Shown here piece after piece: positions 52,436 to 60,791 of a DNA stretch of 64,000 nt. Under the pieces are notes generated by a model that was not told where the DNA came from, did no database searches, and worked only from the letters and a program-made list of their open reading frames with translations. Numbering within the stretch: position 1 is the first letter of the stretch; the number at the start of each line of letters is the position of its first letter. Source of the DNA: Lonepinella koalarum. Lineage in GTDB: Bacteria > Pseudomonadota > Gammaproteobacteria > Enterobacterales > Pasteurellaceae. The translations under genes were made by a program, and so were the position numbers. Where the stretch lies: the NCBI RefSeq assembly GCF_042926695.1, contig NZ_CP170642.1, positions 806,001 to 870,000 of the forward strand, written 5' to 3'.

Positions 52436-52724
52436 ATTAACAATTCTTCCGCAAGCATTACAACAGATAAACGAAATTTTAGTTAATGTTGTTGAATTTA
52501 CAGGATTTGATGTAAGCGGAATCCGGTTATCTGATGAAATTTATGAAAAAATAGAACGAATTGCGTTTATGCCACTTGCTATTGGGCGTTTGCGAGATGA
52601 TGGCTCAAGAGAAGCCTTTGCAAGAAAATACAGAATTGTGTATGATTTTAATGAAATCGCAGATGAAGTGGTTATTTTGTCAGTGATTCATAGTAGCCGA
52701 ATATATCCACCTTTTAGCCAATAA
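52428..52724 (+). CDS. RelE/ParE-superfamily toxin
   Basis: A 98-residue protein, MPKLTILPQALQQINEIL..., with the RelE/ParE fold signature: an N-terminal helical region, GRLRDDGSREAFARKYRIVYDF, and the closing strands VVILSVIHSSRIYP. ParE-type proteins poison gyrase and RelE-type proteins cut mRNA on the ribosome; the subtype cannot be decided here. The start at 52428 overlaps the antitoxin gene. It ends eight bases before the convergent gntR stop. Confidence 0.78.
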   Translation: MPKLTILPQALQQINEILVNVVEFTGFDVSGIRLSDEIYEKIERIAFMPLAIGRLRDDGSREAFARKYRIVYDFNEIADEVVILSVIHSSRIYPPFSQ

Positions 52725-52732
52725 TCAATAAA

Positions 52733-53734
52733 TTACATCGTTTCACCCAAATGAATATCATAACCCAAATTAATAATACGACTTTGTTGTGGGATGCCAT
52801 TAATACGATTTAATAATTCTTGAGCAGCAATTTTGCCTATTTCTAATCTTGGAGTGATGACAGATGCCAACTGTGGGGTGAGCGATTGTCCCACATCGTG
52901 ACCGTGAAAACCGGCGATTGAAATTTGTTCTGGTACTTTTATTCCTAACCGCTGGCATTCAAATAAGGCACCAATAGCTAAGTCATCGTTAGTACAAAAA
53001 ATGCCATTGAGATCAGGATGTTGTTTCAAGGCTTGTTGCAGAAATTCTGCCCCTTGGGTAAATGACGATGCTTGTAGTGAGCCAATAGTAATTGGTTTTA
53101 AATGATGTTTTTTCATTGCTTTTTCATAACCTTGTTGTTTTAACAACGTACGTTTATCTTGGCGAGAGGAAAAATACACAATATGTTGATAACCACGCAA
53201 AATCATGGTTTCAACCATTGCCTGTGCCGCCGAAATATTGTCAAAGCCCACTACTTGCTGAACGCCTAGTTCCGTTGTATCCATAATTTCCACGACGGGG
53301 ATATTTGCCACTTCCAGCATTTTTAATACCCGTTGGCTATGTTGATTTTCCGACAAAATTAAGCCATCCACATTATAGGAAAGTAAACTTTCAATCCGTT
53401 GTTCTTCTTTAAGTTCACTGTAACTATAGTGAGCCAACATGGTTTGATAACCTGCTTGATCCGTCACAATCTCAATGCCCTTTAACACATCTGCAAATAC
53501 TGCATTAGTCAAAGATGGCACCAATACCCCAATCGCCCGACTTTTGGCATTAGAAAGCATATCAGGTGCTTTGTTAGGAATATAACCAAATTGCTCAATG
53601 GCAACCGCAATTCGTTCTCGAGTTTCCGCTGCCACCGCATCAGGATTACGCAAATAGCGACTAATGGTCATTTTAGTTATACCGAGATGATTAGCAATAT
53701 CTTGTAGGGTTGGGCGTTTTTTCTTAGTTGGCAT
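52733..53734 (-). CDS. gntR: LacI-family regulator, GntR-type gluconate repressor
   Basis: A 333-residue LacI/GalR repressor. The N-terminal helix-turn-helix TLQDIANHLGITKMTISRYLRNP resembles GntR of the gluconate regulon. The sugar-binding domain follows (IGVLVPSLTNAVFADVLKGIE; GIFCTNDDLAIGALFE). It appears full-length. The gluconate permease and kinase genes beside it are broken, so its local targets are gone. It may still act elsewhere or be drifting toward loss. Confidence 0.85.
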   Translation of the reverse strand: MPTKKKRPTLQDIANHLGITKMTISRYLRNPDAVAAETRERIAVAIEQFGYIPNKAPDMLSNAKSRAIGVLVPSLTNAVFADVLKGIEIVTDQAGYQTMLAHYSYSELKEEQRIESLLSYNVDGLILSENQHSQRVLKMLEVANIPVVEIMDTTELGVQQVVGFDNISAAQAMVETMILRGYQHIVYFSSRQDKRTLLKQQGYEKAMKKHHLKPITIGSLQASSFTQGAEFLQQALKQHPDLNGIFCTNDDLAIGALFECQRLGIKVPEQISIAGFHGHDVGQSLTPQLASVITPRLEIGKIAAQELLNRINGIPQQSRIINLGYDIHLGETM

Positions 53735-53834
53735 ATTAAATAGAATGTAAATTGATTGTGGAATTATAATACACTAAATGAATAAAATTACCGTATAATA
53801 ATTTCATTATTCACTTACAAAAAGGATACAAAAG

Positions 53835-54893
53835 ATGACAAACACATCAACAGAAAATATTCGCCTAACCCAATATAGCCACGGTGCTGGCTGTGGTTGT
53901 AAAATTTCGCCGAAAGATTTGCAAAATATTTTGCAGTCGGAATTGGAAAAATTTGCAGATCCGCATTTGTTGGTGGGAAATGATACGGCGGATGATGCGG
54001 CAGTTTATGATATTGGTAATGGTATAGGTATAATTAGTACAACAGATTTCTTTATGCCGATTGTGGACGATCCTTTTGATTTTGGACGTATTGCGGCGAC
54101 CAATGCGATCAGCGATATTTATGCCATGGGAGGTAAACCAATTATGGCGATTGCCATTCTTGGTTTTCCGTTGAAATTATTACCTGTAGATGTGGCACAG
54201 AAAATAGTCGATGGTGGGCGTTTTGTATGTCATCAAGCAGGGATTTCCTTAGCTGGAGGGCATTCTATTGATGCACCGGAACCGATTTTTGGCTTGGCGG
54301 TAACAGGGATTATTGATACCGAAAAAGTAAAGAAAAACGCCTCGGCTACAGCAGGTTGTCAACTTTATTTAACTAAACCGTTAGGGATTGGCATTTTAAC
54401 CACGGCAGAGAAAAAAGGTAAGTTGCAGGAACAACATAAAGGGCTTGCCACGGCGACAATGACGAAATTGAATAATATTGGTGCGGAATTTTCAAAAATT
54501 GATGGTGTAAAAGCCATGACCGATGTGACAGGGTTTGGCTTGTTAGGGCATTTATTGGAAATGTGCGAAGGGGCGGATTTGCAAGCAGAAGTGCAAATTA
54601 ATCAGCTTAAAACCCTGGATGGCGTATTGGATTATATTGCTCAAGGCTGTACACCGGGTGGTACAGACCGCAATTTTGCCAGTTATGGACATAAAGTATC
54701 GGTATTAACCGATGTGCAAAAAGCAATTTTATGTGATCCACAAACGTCGGGTGGTTTGTTAATCGCTATCGAACCGCAAGCACAGAAACAAGTTTTTGAT
54801 GTGGCTCAACAAGCAGGGATTGAATTGACACCAGTCGGTCGATTAATTAAAAAAACAGATGAAAGTGCGGTGAAAATTCAAGTAATTTCTTAA
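53835..54893 (+). CDS. selD: Selenide, water dikinase
   Basis: Makes selenophosphate from selenide and ATP (352 residues) for selenocysteine and selenouridine synthesis. The active site HGAGCGCKIS has Cys20 and Lys23. In H. influenzae the Cys position is selenocysteine (TGA), as I recall; here it is an ordinary TGT codon. The glycine-rich GGHSIDAPEPIFGLAVTG and DVTGFGLLGH motifs are conserved. AAAGGAT precedes the ATG. It is divergent from gntR. Confidence 0.95.
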   Translation: MTNTSTENIRLTQYSHGAGCGCKISPKDLQNILQSELEKFADPHLLVGNDTADDAAVYDIGNGIGIISTTDFFMPIVDDPFDFGRIAATNAISDIYAMGGKPIMAIAILGFPLKLLPVDVAQKIVDGGRFVCHQAGISLAGGHSIDAPEPIFGLAVTGIIDTEKVKKNASATAGCQLYLTKPLGIGILTTAEKKGKLQEQHKGLATATMTKLNNIGAEFSKIDGVKAMTDVTGFGLLGHLLEMCEGADLQAEVQINQLKTLDGVLDYIAQGCTPGGTDRNFASYGHKVSVLTDVQKAILCDPQTSGGLLIAIEPQAQKQVFDVAQQAGIELTPVGRLIKKTDESAVKIQVIS

Positions 54894-54900
54894 TGCTTTA

Positions 54901-54934
54901 AAAGAAAAAAACCGCTATCAAATAGGATAGCGGT
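54901..54934 (-). terminator. Terminator between selD and dxs
   Basis: ACCGCTATC (54911-54919) pairs with GATAGCGGT (54926-54934). On the minus strand a long T-rich tail follows, so it suits the xseB-ispA-dxs transcript best, although it lies 114 bases after the dxs stop. Confidence 0.7.
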
Positions 54935-55047
54935 GAATCTTTAAAATAAAGAATTTGAAAAAAACGACTGCGATATAAAGGATCATCAAGATATGCAGTG
55001 CACTAGCAATTATTCAGACTGGTTATTCTACAAATAGTTCAGATTTT

Positions 55048-56904
55048 TTAAATATTTTTGTAAAATTTTTCAATTTGTCGTGCAATACCTGCTGTATCTA
55101 ACCCTATTTCCGCCAACATTTCTGCTTGTGTGCCTTGTGCAATAAACTGATCAGGCAGACCGAGATGTAAAACTGCGGTGTTTTTTTGTTGAGAAAATAA
55201 CACTTCCGCTACACCCGATCCAGCTCCTCCTAAAATGGCATTTTCTTCTATAGTCACAATAAGATCATGGGTTTCCGCAATATGTTTAATACAATCTACA
55301 TCTAACGGTTTCACAAAACGCATATCAATTACGGTTGCATTGAATTGTTCTGCCACGGCAAGAGCATTTGATAATAATGTGCCAAAATTCAAAATAGCAA
55401 TTTTTTCCCCTTGTTTAACCGGTTTTGCTTGCCCGATCACTAATTCGTGTAAGGGTTCAAGTTGCACACCAACTGCATTACCACGAGGATAACGCACGGC
55501 AGCGGGTTGACCACATTGATACCCTGTGTAGAGCATTTGGCGACATTCGTTTTCATCACTTGGGGTCATTATGATCATATTTGGAATACAACGCATAAAA
55601 CTTAAATCAAATGCCCCTTGATGAGTTTGCCCGTCCGCACCCACAATACCTGCACGGTCAATAGCAAATAGTACGGGCAAATTTTGAATAGCAACATCAT
55701 GGATTAATTGATCGTAGGCACGTTGCAAGAACGTAGAGTAAATGGCAACAACAGGCTTATAACCACCTATTGCCAAGCCAGCCGCAAACGTCACGGCATG
55801 CTGTTCCGCAATGGCAACGTCAAAATATTGTTCGGGAAAACGTTCAGAAAATTCTACCATGCCCGAACCTTCACGCATAGCAGGCGTAATTCCTACTAAT
55901 TTTTCATCTTTTTCTGCCATTTCACATAACCAATCACCAAAGATTTTGGAATAAGTTGGTTTACTACTGGATTTTGGTAATTCGCAACAGCTTGGGTCGA
56001 ACTTTGGTACACCATGATAACCAATGGGATCTTTTTCCGCTGGGGCGTATCCTTTGCCTTTTTTGGTACGTACGTGCAAGAATTGTGGACCTTTAAGATC
56101 TCTCATATTACTTAAAGTAACGATTAAATCATCAATATTATGTCCATCAATCGGACCAATATAATTAAAACCGAGTTCTTCAAATAAGGTACTTTCCGGT
56201 GAGAACATCACACCTTTCATGTGTTCTTCGGTTTTTTTCATAAAGTTTTTAATGGTGGGGACTTTATCTAGAATTTTCTTGCCGCTATCACGTACCGTCG
56301 AATAAATTGAACCTGAAAAAAGGCGAGCAAGATGATTATTCAATGCTCCAACATTTTTAGAAATGGACATTTCGTTATCATTTAAAATCACCAACATATC
56401 GGTATGCACTGCACCTGCGTGATTCAGCGCTTCAAATGCCATTCCTGCTGTAATCGCACCATCTCCAATAACACACACCGTTTTTCGCCCCGCATTTTCT
56501 TTTTCAGCGGCAATGGCAATACCTAAACCCGCACTAATTGATGTAGAAGAATGCCCCACGCTTAATACATCAAATTCGCTTTCTTCCCGCCACGGAAAAG
56601 GATGTAAACCGTCTTTTTGGCGAATAGTTGACATTTGCTCACGGCGACCCGTTAAAATTTTATGCGGATAGGCTTGATGTCCTACATCCCAAATCAACTG
56701 ATCAAACGGTGTTTTATACACATAATGTAAAGCAACTGTTAGTTCTACACAACCTAATCCAGATGCTAAATGACCACTACTTTGGCTCACACTTTCGAGC
56801 AAATATTGGCGTAATTCATTGCATACTTGTGGCAATTGTTCTTTATTTAATGAACGTAAATCATCAGGCGAATTAATATGGGAAAGTAGTGTGTAATCAG
56901 TCAT
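55048..56904 (-). CDS. dxs: 1-deoxy-D-xylulose-5-phosphate synthase
   Basis: First enzyme of the methylerythritol phosphate pathway (618 residues), thiamine-diphosphate dependent. GDGAITAGMAFEALNHAG is the cofactor motif; GHSSTSISAGLGIA and DRAGIVGADGQTHQG are other family marks. It is the last gene of xseB-ispA-dxs, the same order as in E. coli. Its cofactor links it to the thiamine-uptake genes at the other end of the window only by metabolism. Confidence 0.97.
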   Translation of the reverse strand: MTDYTLLSHINSPDDLRSLNKEQLPQVCNELRQYLLESVSQSSGHLASGLGCVELTVALHYVYKTPFDQLIWDVGHQAYPHKILTGRREQMSTIRQKDGLHPFPWREESEFDVLSVGHSSTSISAGLGIAIAAEKENAGRKTVCVIGDGAITAGMAFEALNHAGAVHTDMLVILNDNEMSISKNVGALNNHLARLFSGSIYSTVRDSGKKILDKVPTIKNFMKKTEEHMKGVMFSPESTLFEELGFNYIGPIDGHNIDDLIVTLSNMRDLKGPQFLHVRTKKGKGYAPAEKDPIGYHGVPKFDPSCCELPKSSSKPTYSKIFGDWLCEMAEKDEKLVGITPAMREGSGMVEFSERFPEQYFDVAIAEQHAVTFAAGLAIGGYKPVVAIYSTFLQRAYDQLIHDVAIQNLPVLFAIDRAGIVGADGQTHQGAFDLSFMRCIPNMIIMTPSDENECRQMLYTGYQCGQPAAVRYPRGNAVGVQLEPLHELVIGQAKPVKQGEKIAILNFGTLLSNALAVAEQFNATVIDMRFVKPLDVDCIKHIAETHDLIVTIEENAILGGAGSGVAEVLFSQQKNTAVLHLGLPDQFIAQGTQAEMLAEIGLDTAGIARQIEKFYKNI

Positions 56905-56948
56905 AAGGTTATGGATTTAATGTTAATTATAAAATTGGGTGTATTCTA

Positions 56949-57845
56949 CTAGCTTTTTCGGCTAACTACAAATTCCGCCAAAGATAACAGCGCAGTGGTA
57001 TCAAATGGCATTTCTGCCAGATTTTGCACCGCAGTTCGATATAACTCTTGTGCTTTTTGTTTTGCGCCATCAAGTCCAAGCAGTTTTGGATAAGTGCTTT
57101 TACCTAAATTCAAATCCGATCCCACGGGTTTACCGATTTCTGTTTGTTCGCCCACAATATCCAAAATATCATCTTGCACTTGAAATGCCAGTCCGATCGC
57201 TTGGGAATAATTTTCAAGCTGTTGAGCCAATTTTTGATTACCAAATTCAGGCGAACAAATAAAACCCATGGTGACTGCACAAGAGAGTAATGCCCCTGTT
57301 TTATTGCGATGAATAATTTCTAACTCCGCTAAGGATACCTGTTTATGTTCCGCCAGCAAATCTAAACTTTGCCCTAAACACATTCCTTGTACCCCAGATG
57401 TACGGCTTAATATTTGCACTAATGCCAGTTTTTGTTCAACAGAAAGTGCGGTACTTTTGGTTAGAATTTCAAAGGCAAGAGCTTGTAAGGCATCGCCTGC
57501 CAAAATAGCGGTGGCGTGATCAAAGGCAATATGACAAGTCGGCTGTCCGCGTCTTAAATTATCATTATCCATGGCGGGTAAATCATCATGAATTAAAGAA
57601 TAAGCATGAATACATTCCAATGCCGCCGCCGCATAATCCAACTGAGTAATCTTCGCCCCGAGCATTTGTCCTGTGGCATACACCAAAAACGGGCGAATTC
57701 GCTTACCGCCGAGCAATAAACCATATTTCATCGCATCTGCTAAAGGTGAGGGAGAACAATCAATTTCATCAAATTGTGCCAGCATAAAATTGTTAATGCG
57801 TTGCTGTATATCGGCTAAATCTTGCTTAAAATTGTAAACCGTCAT
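56949..57845 (-). CDS. ispA: Farnesyl diphosphate synthase
   Basis: Prenyltransferase (298 residues) that condenses isopentenyl diphosphate with dimethylallyl and geranyl diphosphates. The first Asp-rich motif is HDDLPAMDNDNLRRG near residue 82 and the second is QVQDDILDIVG. I start at ATG 57845, which overlaps the xseB end by 20 bases and gives the normal length. An open frame to 57944 would run through xseB and is rejected. Confidence 0.96.
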   Translation of the reverse strand: MTVYNFKQDLADIQQRINNFMLAQFDEIDCSPSPLADAMKYGLLLGGKRIRPFLVYATGQMLGAKITQLDYAAAALECIHAYSLIHDDLPAMDNDNLRRGQPTCHIAFDHATAILAGDALQALAFEILTKSTALSVEQKLALVQILSRTSGVQGMCLGQSLDLLAEHKQVSLAELEIIHRNKTGALLSCAVTMGFICSPEFGNQKLAQQLENYSQAIGLAFQVQDDILDIVGEQTEIGKPVGSDLNLGKSTYPKLLGLDGAKQKAQELYRTAVQNLAEMPFDTTALLSLAEFVVSRKS

Positions 57846-58095
57846 CTTGCTGTCCTTGCTGATAATCACTGAGTTCTGCGGTGGCACTTTTTTGTAATAA
57901 AATCTGAATTCGTTGTTCGGCTTGTTGTAACCGTTGTTGTCCAAGTTTCGCCAAATTTACGCCTCTTTCAAAGGTTTTTAACGCCTCTTCTAAAGGCAAA
58001 TCGCCATTTTCTAATTGATTAACCACATTTTCTAATTGAACCAAGGTACTTTCAAAGTCCAATTCATTTTCTGTTTCTTTTGGTTTACGTGCCAT
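57826..58095 (-). CDS. xseB: Exodeoxyribonuclease VII small subunit
   Basis: Small subunit (89 residues) of ExoVII, a single-strand DNA exonuclease. The conserved block FESTLVQLENVVNQLENGDL, with LPLEEALKTFERGVNL, is diagnostic. The helical N-terminal part assembles along the large subunit XseA, which is encoded elsewhere. It begins the xseB-ispA-dxs operon. Confidence 0.95.
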   Translation of the reverse strand: MARKPKETENELDFESTLVQLENVVNQLENGDLPLEEALKTFERGVNLAKLGQQRLQQAEQRIQILLQKSATAELSDYQQGQQDDGLQF

Positions 58096-58413
58096 TTGGT
58101 GTTCCTGTTATTAATCTTTTTGCGTATTCTACTTGATTTTTGGCTGATGGGGAAATTTCCCGTAAACTGCGGTGAATTTTATGGCTGTTTTTTCTTAAAT
58201 AAAACGCAAATGTCTCACCATTAGAGAATATGCAAAATTTCAACTTATTGTTTTGATTTTTAAATTAATTACAGTAAAAAATGTAATGTATTTTAATTTC
58301 AAATCAGTATAGTTTTTAATTTGTTACACGAAAACACCAATAATCACTGATTGTTGGTATTTTTTTTATTATAATAAAACGACATGACAAGCATAAAAAG
58401 AGGGAATTTCATC
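58096..58413. other. Divergent xseB / dapB intergenic region
   Basis: A 318-base A/T-rich spacer without a gene. At 58336-58358 the arms ACCAATAATCA and TGATTGTTGGT pair with one mismatch and are followed by eight T (58361 region), a terminator-like structure about 45 bases before the dapB ATG. A perfect TATAAT at 58370-58375 follows it without a good -35. CTGCGGTG near 58168 resembles part of the uptake signal. No riboswitch was recognised. Confidence 0.5.
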
Positions 58414-59226
58414 ATGACATTAAAAATCGGTATTGTAGGTGCTGGCGGTAGAATGGGGCGTCAATTAATTCAAGCGGTACATTTAGCAGATGGCGTCGAA
58501 TTAGGCGCCGCTTTTGAACGCGAGGGTTCATCATTAATTGGTGCTGATGCGGGTGAGTTAGCTGGTGTCGGTAATTTAGGCATTAAAGTTGAAGATAAAT
58601 TAGAACATCAAATTAGTCATTTTGATGTATTAATTGATTTTACTCGCCCAGAAGGTACTTTGGCACATTTAACAGTTTGTACAGAATATCACAAAAATAT
58701 GATTATCGGCACAACGGGGTTTGATGATGCAGGTAAACAATCTATTCAACAAGCATCTGAAAAAATTGGGATTGTGTTTGCTTCCAATTATAGCGTCGGT
58801 GTAAATTTAGTCTTTAAATTATTAGAAAAAGCAACCAAAGTAATGGGGGATTATTGCGATATTGAAATTATTGAAGCTCATCATCGTCATAAAGTGGATG
58901 CACCGTCAGGTACGGCGTTATCCATGGGTGAACATATTGCCAAAACATTGGGGCGTGATTTAAAAAAACATGGTGTTTTTGCTCGAGAAGGTATTACAGG
59001 CGAACGTAAACGTGATGAAATTGGCTTTTCCACTATTCGTGCCAGTGATGTGGTAGGTGAACATACGGTGTGGTTTGCTGATATTGGTGAACGAGTGGAA
59101 ATTTCCCATAAAGCGTCTAGTCGTATGACCTTTGCGAATGGGGCAGTGCGTGCAGCCAAATGGATTGAAAATAAATCGCATGGTTTGTTTGATATGACTG
59201 ATGTGTTAGATTTGAATAATTTATAA
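58414..59226 (+). CDS. dapB: 4-hydroxy-tetrahydrodipicolinate reductase
   Basis: Lysine/diaminopimelate pathway enzyme (270 residues) using NAD(P)H. The dinucleotide-binding start IGIVGAGGRMGRQLIQAV and the catalytic region EIIEAHHRHKVDAPSGTAL are diagnostic. I chose the ATG at 58414 (MTLKIGIVGAGG); an ATG ten codons upstream lacks family support. AGAGGGAA lies ten bases before the start. A terminator-like hairpin upstream hints at attenuation. Confidence 0.96.
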   Translation: MTLKIGIVGAGGRMGRQLIQAVHLADGVELGAAFEREGSSLIGADAGELAGVGNLGIKVEDKLEHQISHFDVLIDFTRPEGTLAHLTVCTEYHKNMIIGTTGFDDAGKQSIQQASEKIGIVFASNYSVGVNLVFKLLEKATKVMGDYCDIEIIEAHHRHKVDAPSGTALSMGEHIAKTLGRDLKKHGVFAREGITGERKRDEIGFSTIRASDVVGEHTVWFADIGERVEISHKASSRMTFANGAVRAAKWIENKSHGLFDMTDVLDLNNL

Positions 59227-59235
59227 TCAGCATAA

Positions 59236-59258
59236 AAAATAGCCCCTGCAATAGGGGC
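59236..59258 (-). terminator. Terminator between dapB and the outer-membrane lipoprotein gene
   Basis: GCCCCT (59242-59247) pairs with AGGGGC (59253-59258). The T-rich side (minus strand TATTTTTTATG) ends the macAB-lipoprotein transcript. It lies between convergent genes. Confidence 0.7.
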
Positions 59259-59278
59259 CAAATTATGCAATAAGCATA

Positions 59279-60652
59279 TTAATACTTGGTGGAATAATAT
59301 CCACCCATTGCACTATAAATCGCATTTTCATTCTGAATAACGGCATATTTTGCATTCAAAATTGCTACCTGAGAAGATTTTTCCGTATTTGCTGCGGCTA
59401 ACCATTCTCTTAATTCAGAAACACCCGCATTATAACGATTTTGATAATATTGAGTAATACGTTGATCATAATCGTATTTTTTGTTTAAATTTTCAAAGTT
59501 TTGTTGGGATTGGGTATAAGCAAAATAGTTAGTATCAATTTCATTTAATGCGGTAGTAATGCCTTGTTCGTAATTGACACGAGCAGACTCATAAGCAGCT
59601 TCGGAAATTTTCACATTCCATTTCACATGATTCCAATCTAAGAATGGTAAGCTAATGGCTAACGTGCCGGCAGCTACAGGATTACTTAATGAATTACCTA
59701 CCGTACTAGCACTAGAGGATATGCTACCGCCTAAATTAATACTTGGGAACCACGATTTTTGCACGGCTTTGGCATCTTTAAATGCACTGCTTAAGCGGAA
59801 TAAATTACCTTTAACATCAGGACGATTAGCAATCGTTGAAACTGGTACGTTAAGGTTAACCCCAGCTGTTTTTACATCTAAAATGTGTGGGAAAGTGATA
59901 TTTAACGCTTGATCTGGTTTTAAGTTTAATAAATTACGTAAAGTTTGTTCGGCAGTTTTACGTTGAGTTTGGTAAGCAATTAAATTGTTACGAGCAGTTA
60001 ATACAGATTGTTGTGCTTGGTCTATGTTGGCACGATCTGCCACGCCTTGCGCGAAACGATTTTGCATAATATTGTTAATTTGACCATAATAGCTGATGGT
60101 GTCATTTGTAGCTGAAATGGCATCATTTAAATAAGCAAGCTGATAATAAGTTACCACAACAGAATTAATTAAAGAAAGACGAGTTGCTTCTAAATCCTGT
60201 TGTGTTGCTTTATACGTCCATTCGCCAGCATCTGCCGCATCGGCTAAACGACGCCATAAATCTAAGGTGTAACTGACACCTAATGATCCTTCATGACTAA
60301 TAGTCGAATTATCATGGGTATCCGTACGACGACTGGCAGACGAACTGGTTGAACCGTTAAAGGCTGGTACTAAATCTGCGCCTAATAAATTTGCTTGATA
60401 AAGAGCTGAATTTACCGAAATTGCTGCTTTGGCTAAATCTTTATTATTTAATAAAGCTTGTTCAACCACATGATTTAGTTGGACATCATTATACAATGTC
60501 CACCAATTTTCTTTGATATTATATTGTTGAGTAATTTGTTCATATTGTTGGTAATCTTGTTGGCTAGTTTGGTAGCTATCTTCAATATTAGCACAACCTG
60601 CTAAAGCAGAAGATAAAATCACGGTTAGGGCGATTTTATTGAGTTTTAACAT
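59279..60652 (-). CDS. TolC/NodT-type outer-membrane efflux lipoprotein
   Basis: Outer-membrane channel component (457 residues) of a tripartite pump. The signal peptide MLKLNKIALTVILSSALAGC ends in a lipobox, followed by NWWTLYNDVQLNHVVEQAL typical of the NodT/OprM lipoprotein branch. Two repeated helical hairpins (about residues 60-260 and 270-450) form the periplasmic tunnel. The ATG at 60652 has AAGGA seven bases upstream. It lies 139 bases after macB with a palindromic operator-like site between, so it may have its own promoter. Probably the exit duct for MacAB. Confidence 0.87.
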   Translation of the reverse strand: MLKLNKIALTVILSSALAGCANIEDSYQTSQQDYQQYEQITQQYNIKENWWTLYNDVQLNHVVEQALLNNKDLAKAAISVNSALYQANLLGADLVPAFNGSTSSSASRRTDTHDNSTISHEGSLGVSYTLDLWRRLADAADAGEWTYKATQQDLEATRLSLINSVVVTYYQLAYLNDAISATNDTISYYGQINNIMQNRFAQGVADRANIDQAQQSVLTARNNLIAYQTQRKTAEQTLRNLLNLKPDQALNITFPHILDVKTAGVNLNVPVSTIANRPDVKGNLFRLSSAFKDAKAVQKSWFPSINLGGSISSSASTVGNSLSNPVAAGTLAISLPFLDWNHVKWNVKISEAAYESARVNYEQGITTALNEIDTNYFAYTQSQQNFENLNKKYDYDQRITQYYQNRYNAGVSELREWLAAANTEKSSQVAILNAKYAVIQNENAIYSAMGGYYSTKY

Positions 60653-60732
60653 ATTTTTTCCTTCAAATTTGAAATGGAAGTGCGGTGAAAAATACCTCAT
60701 TTTTTAACTGCACTTTTAATAAAAAAGTTGTT

Positions 60733-60750
60733 AATGAACGTTCGTTCATT
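60733..60750. promoter_or_regulatory. TetR-type operator candidate before the outer-membrane lipoprotein gene
   Basis: AATGAACG (60733-60740) and CGTTCATT (60743-60750) form a perfect 8+2+8 palindrome. On the minus strand a TAGAAT-like -10 (near 60763-60768) lies a few bases upstream, so a bound dimer would cover the transcription start. The TGAACG/CGTTCA core resembles operators of TetR-family efflux repressors. No such regulator gene is in the window. Confidence 0.5.
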
Positions 60751-60791
60751 TTTGAACTTGCTTATTCTAACAGAAAAATAAAAATTTTCTA

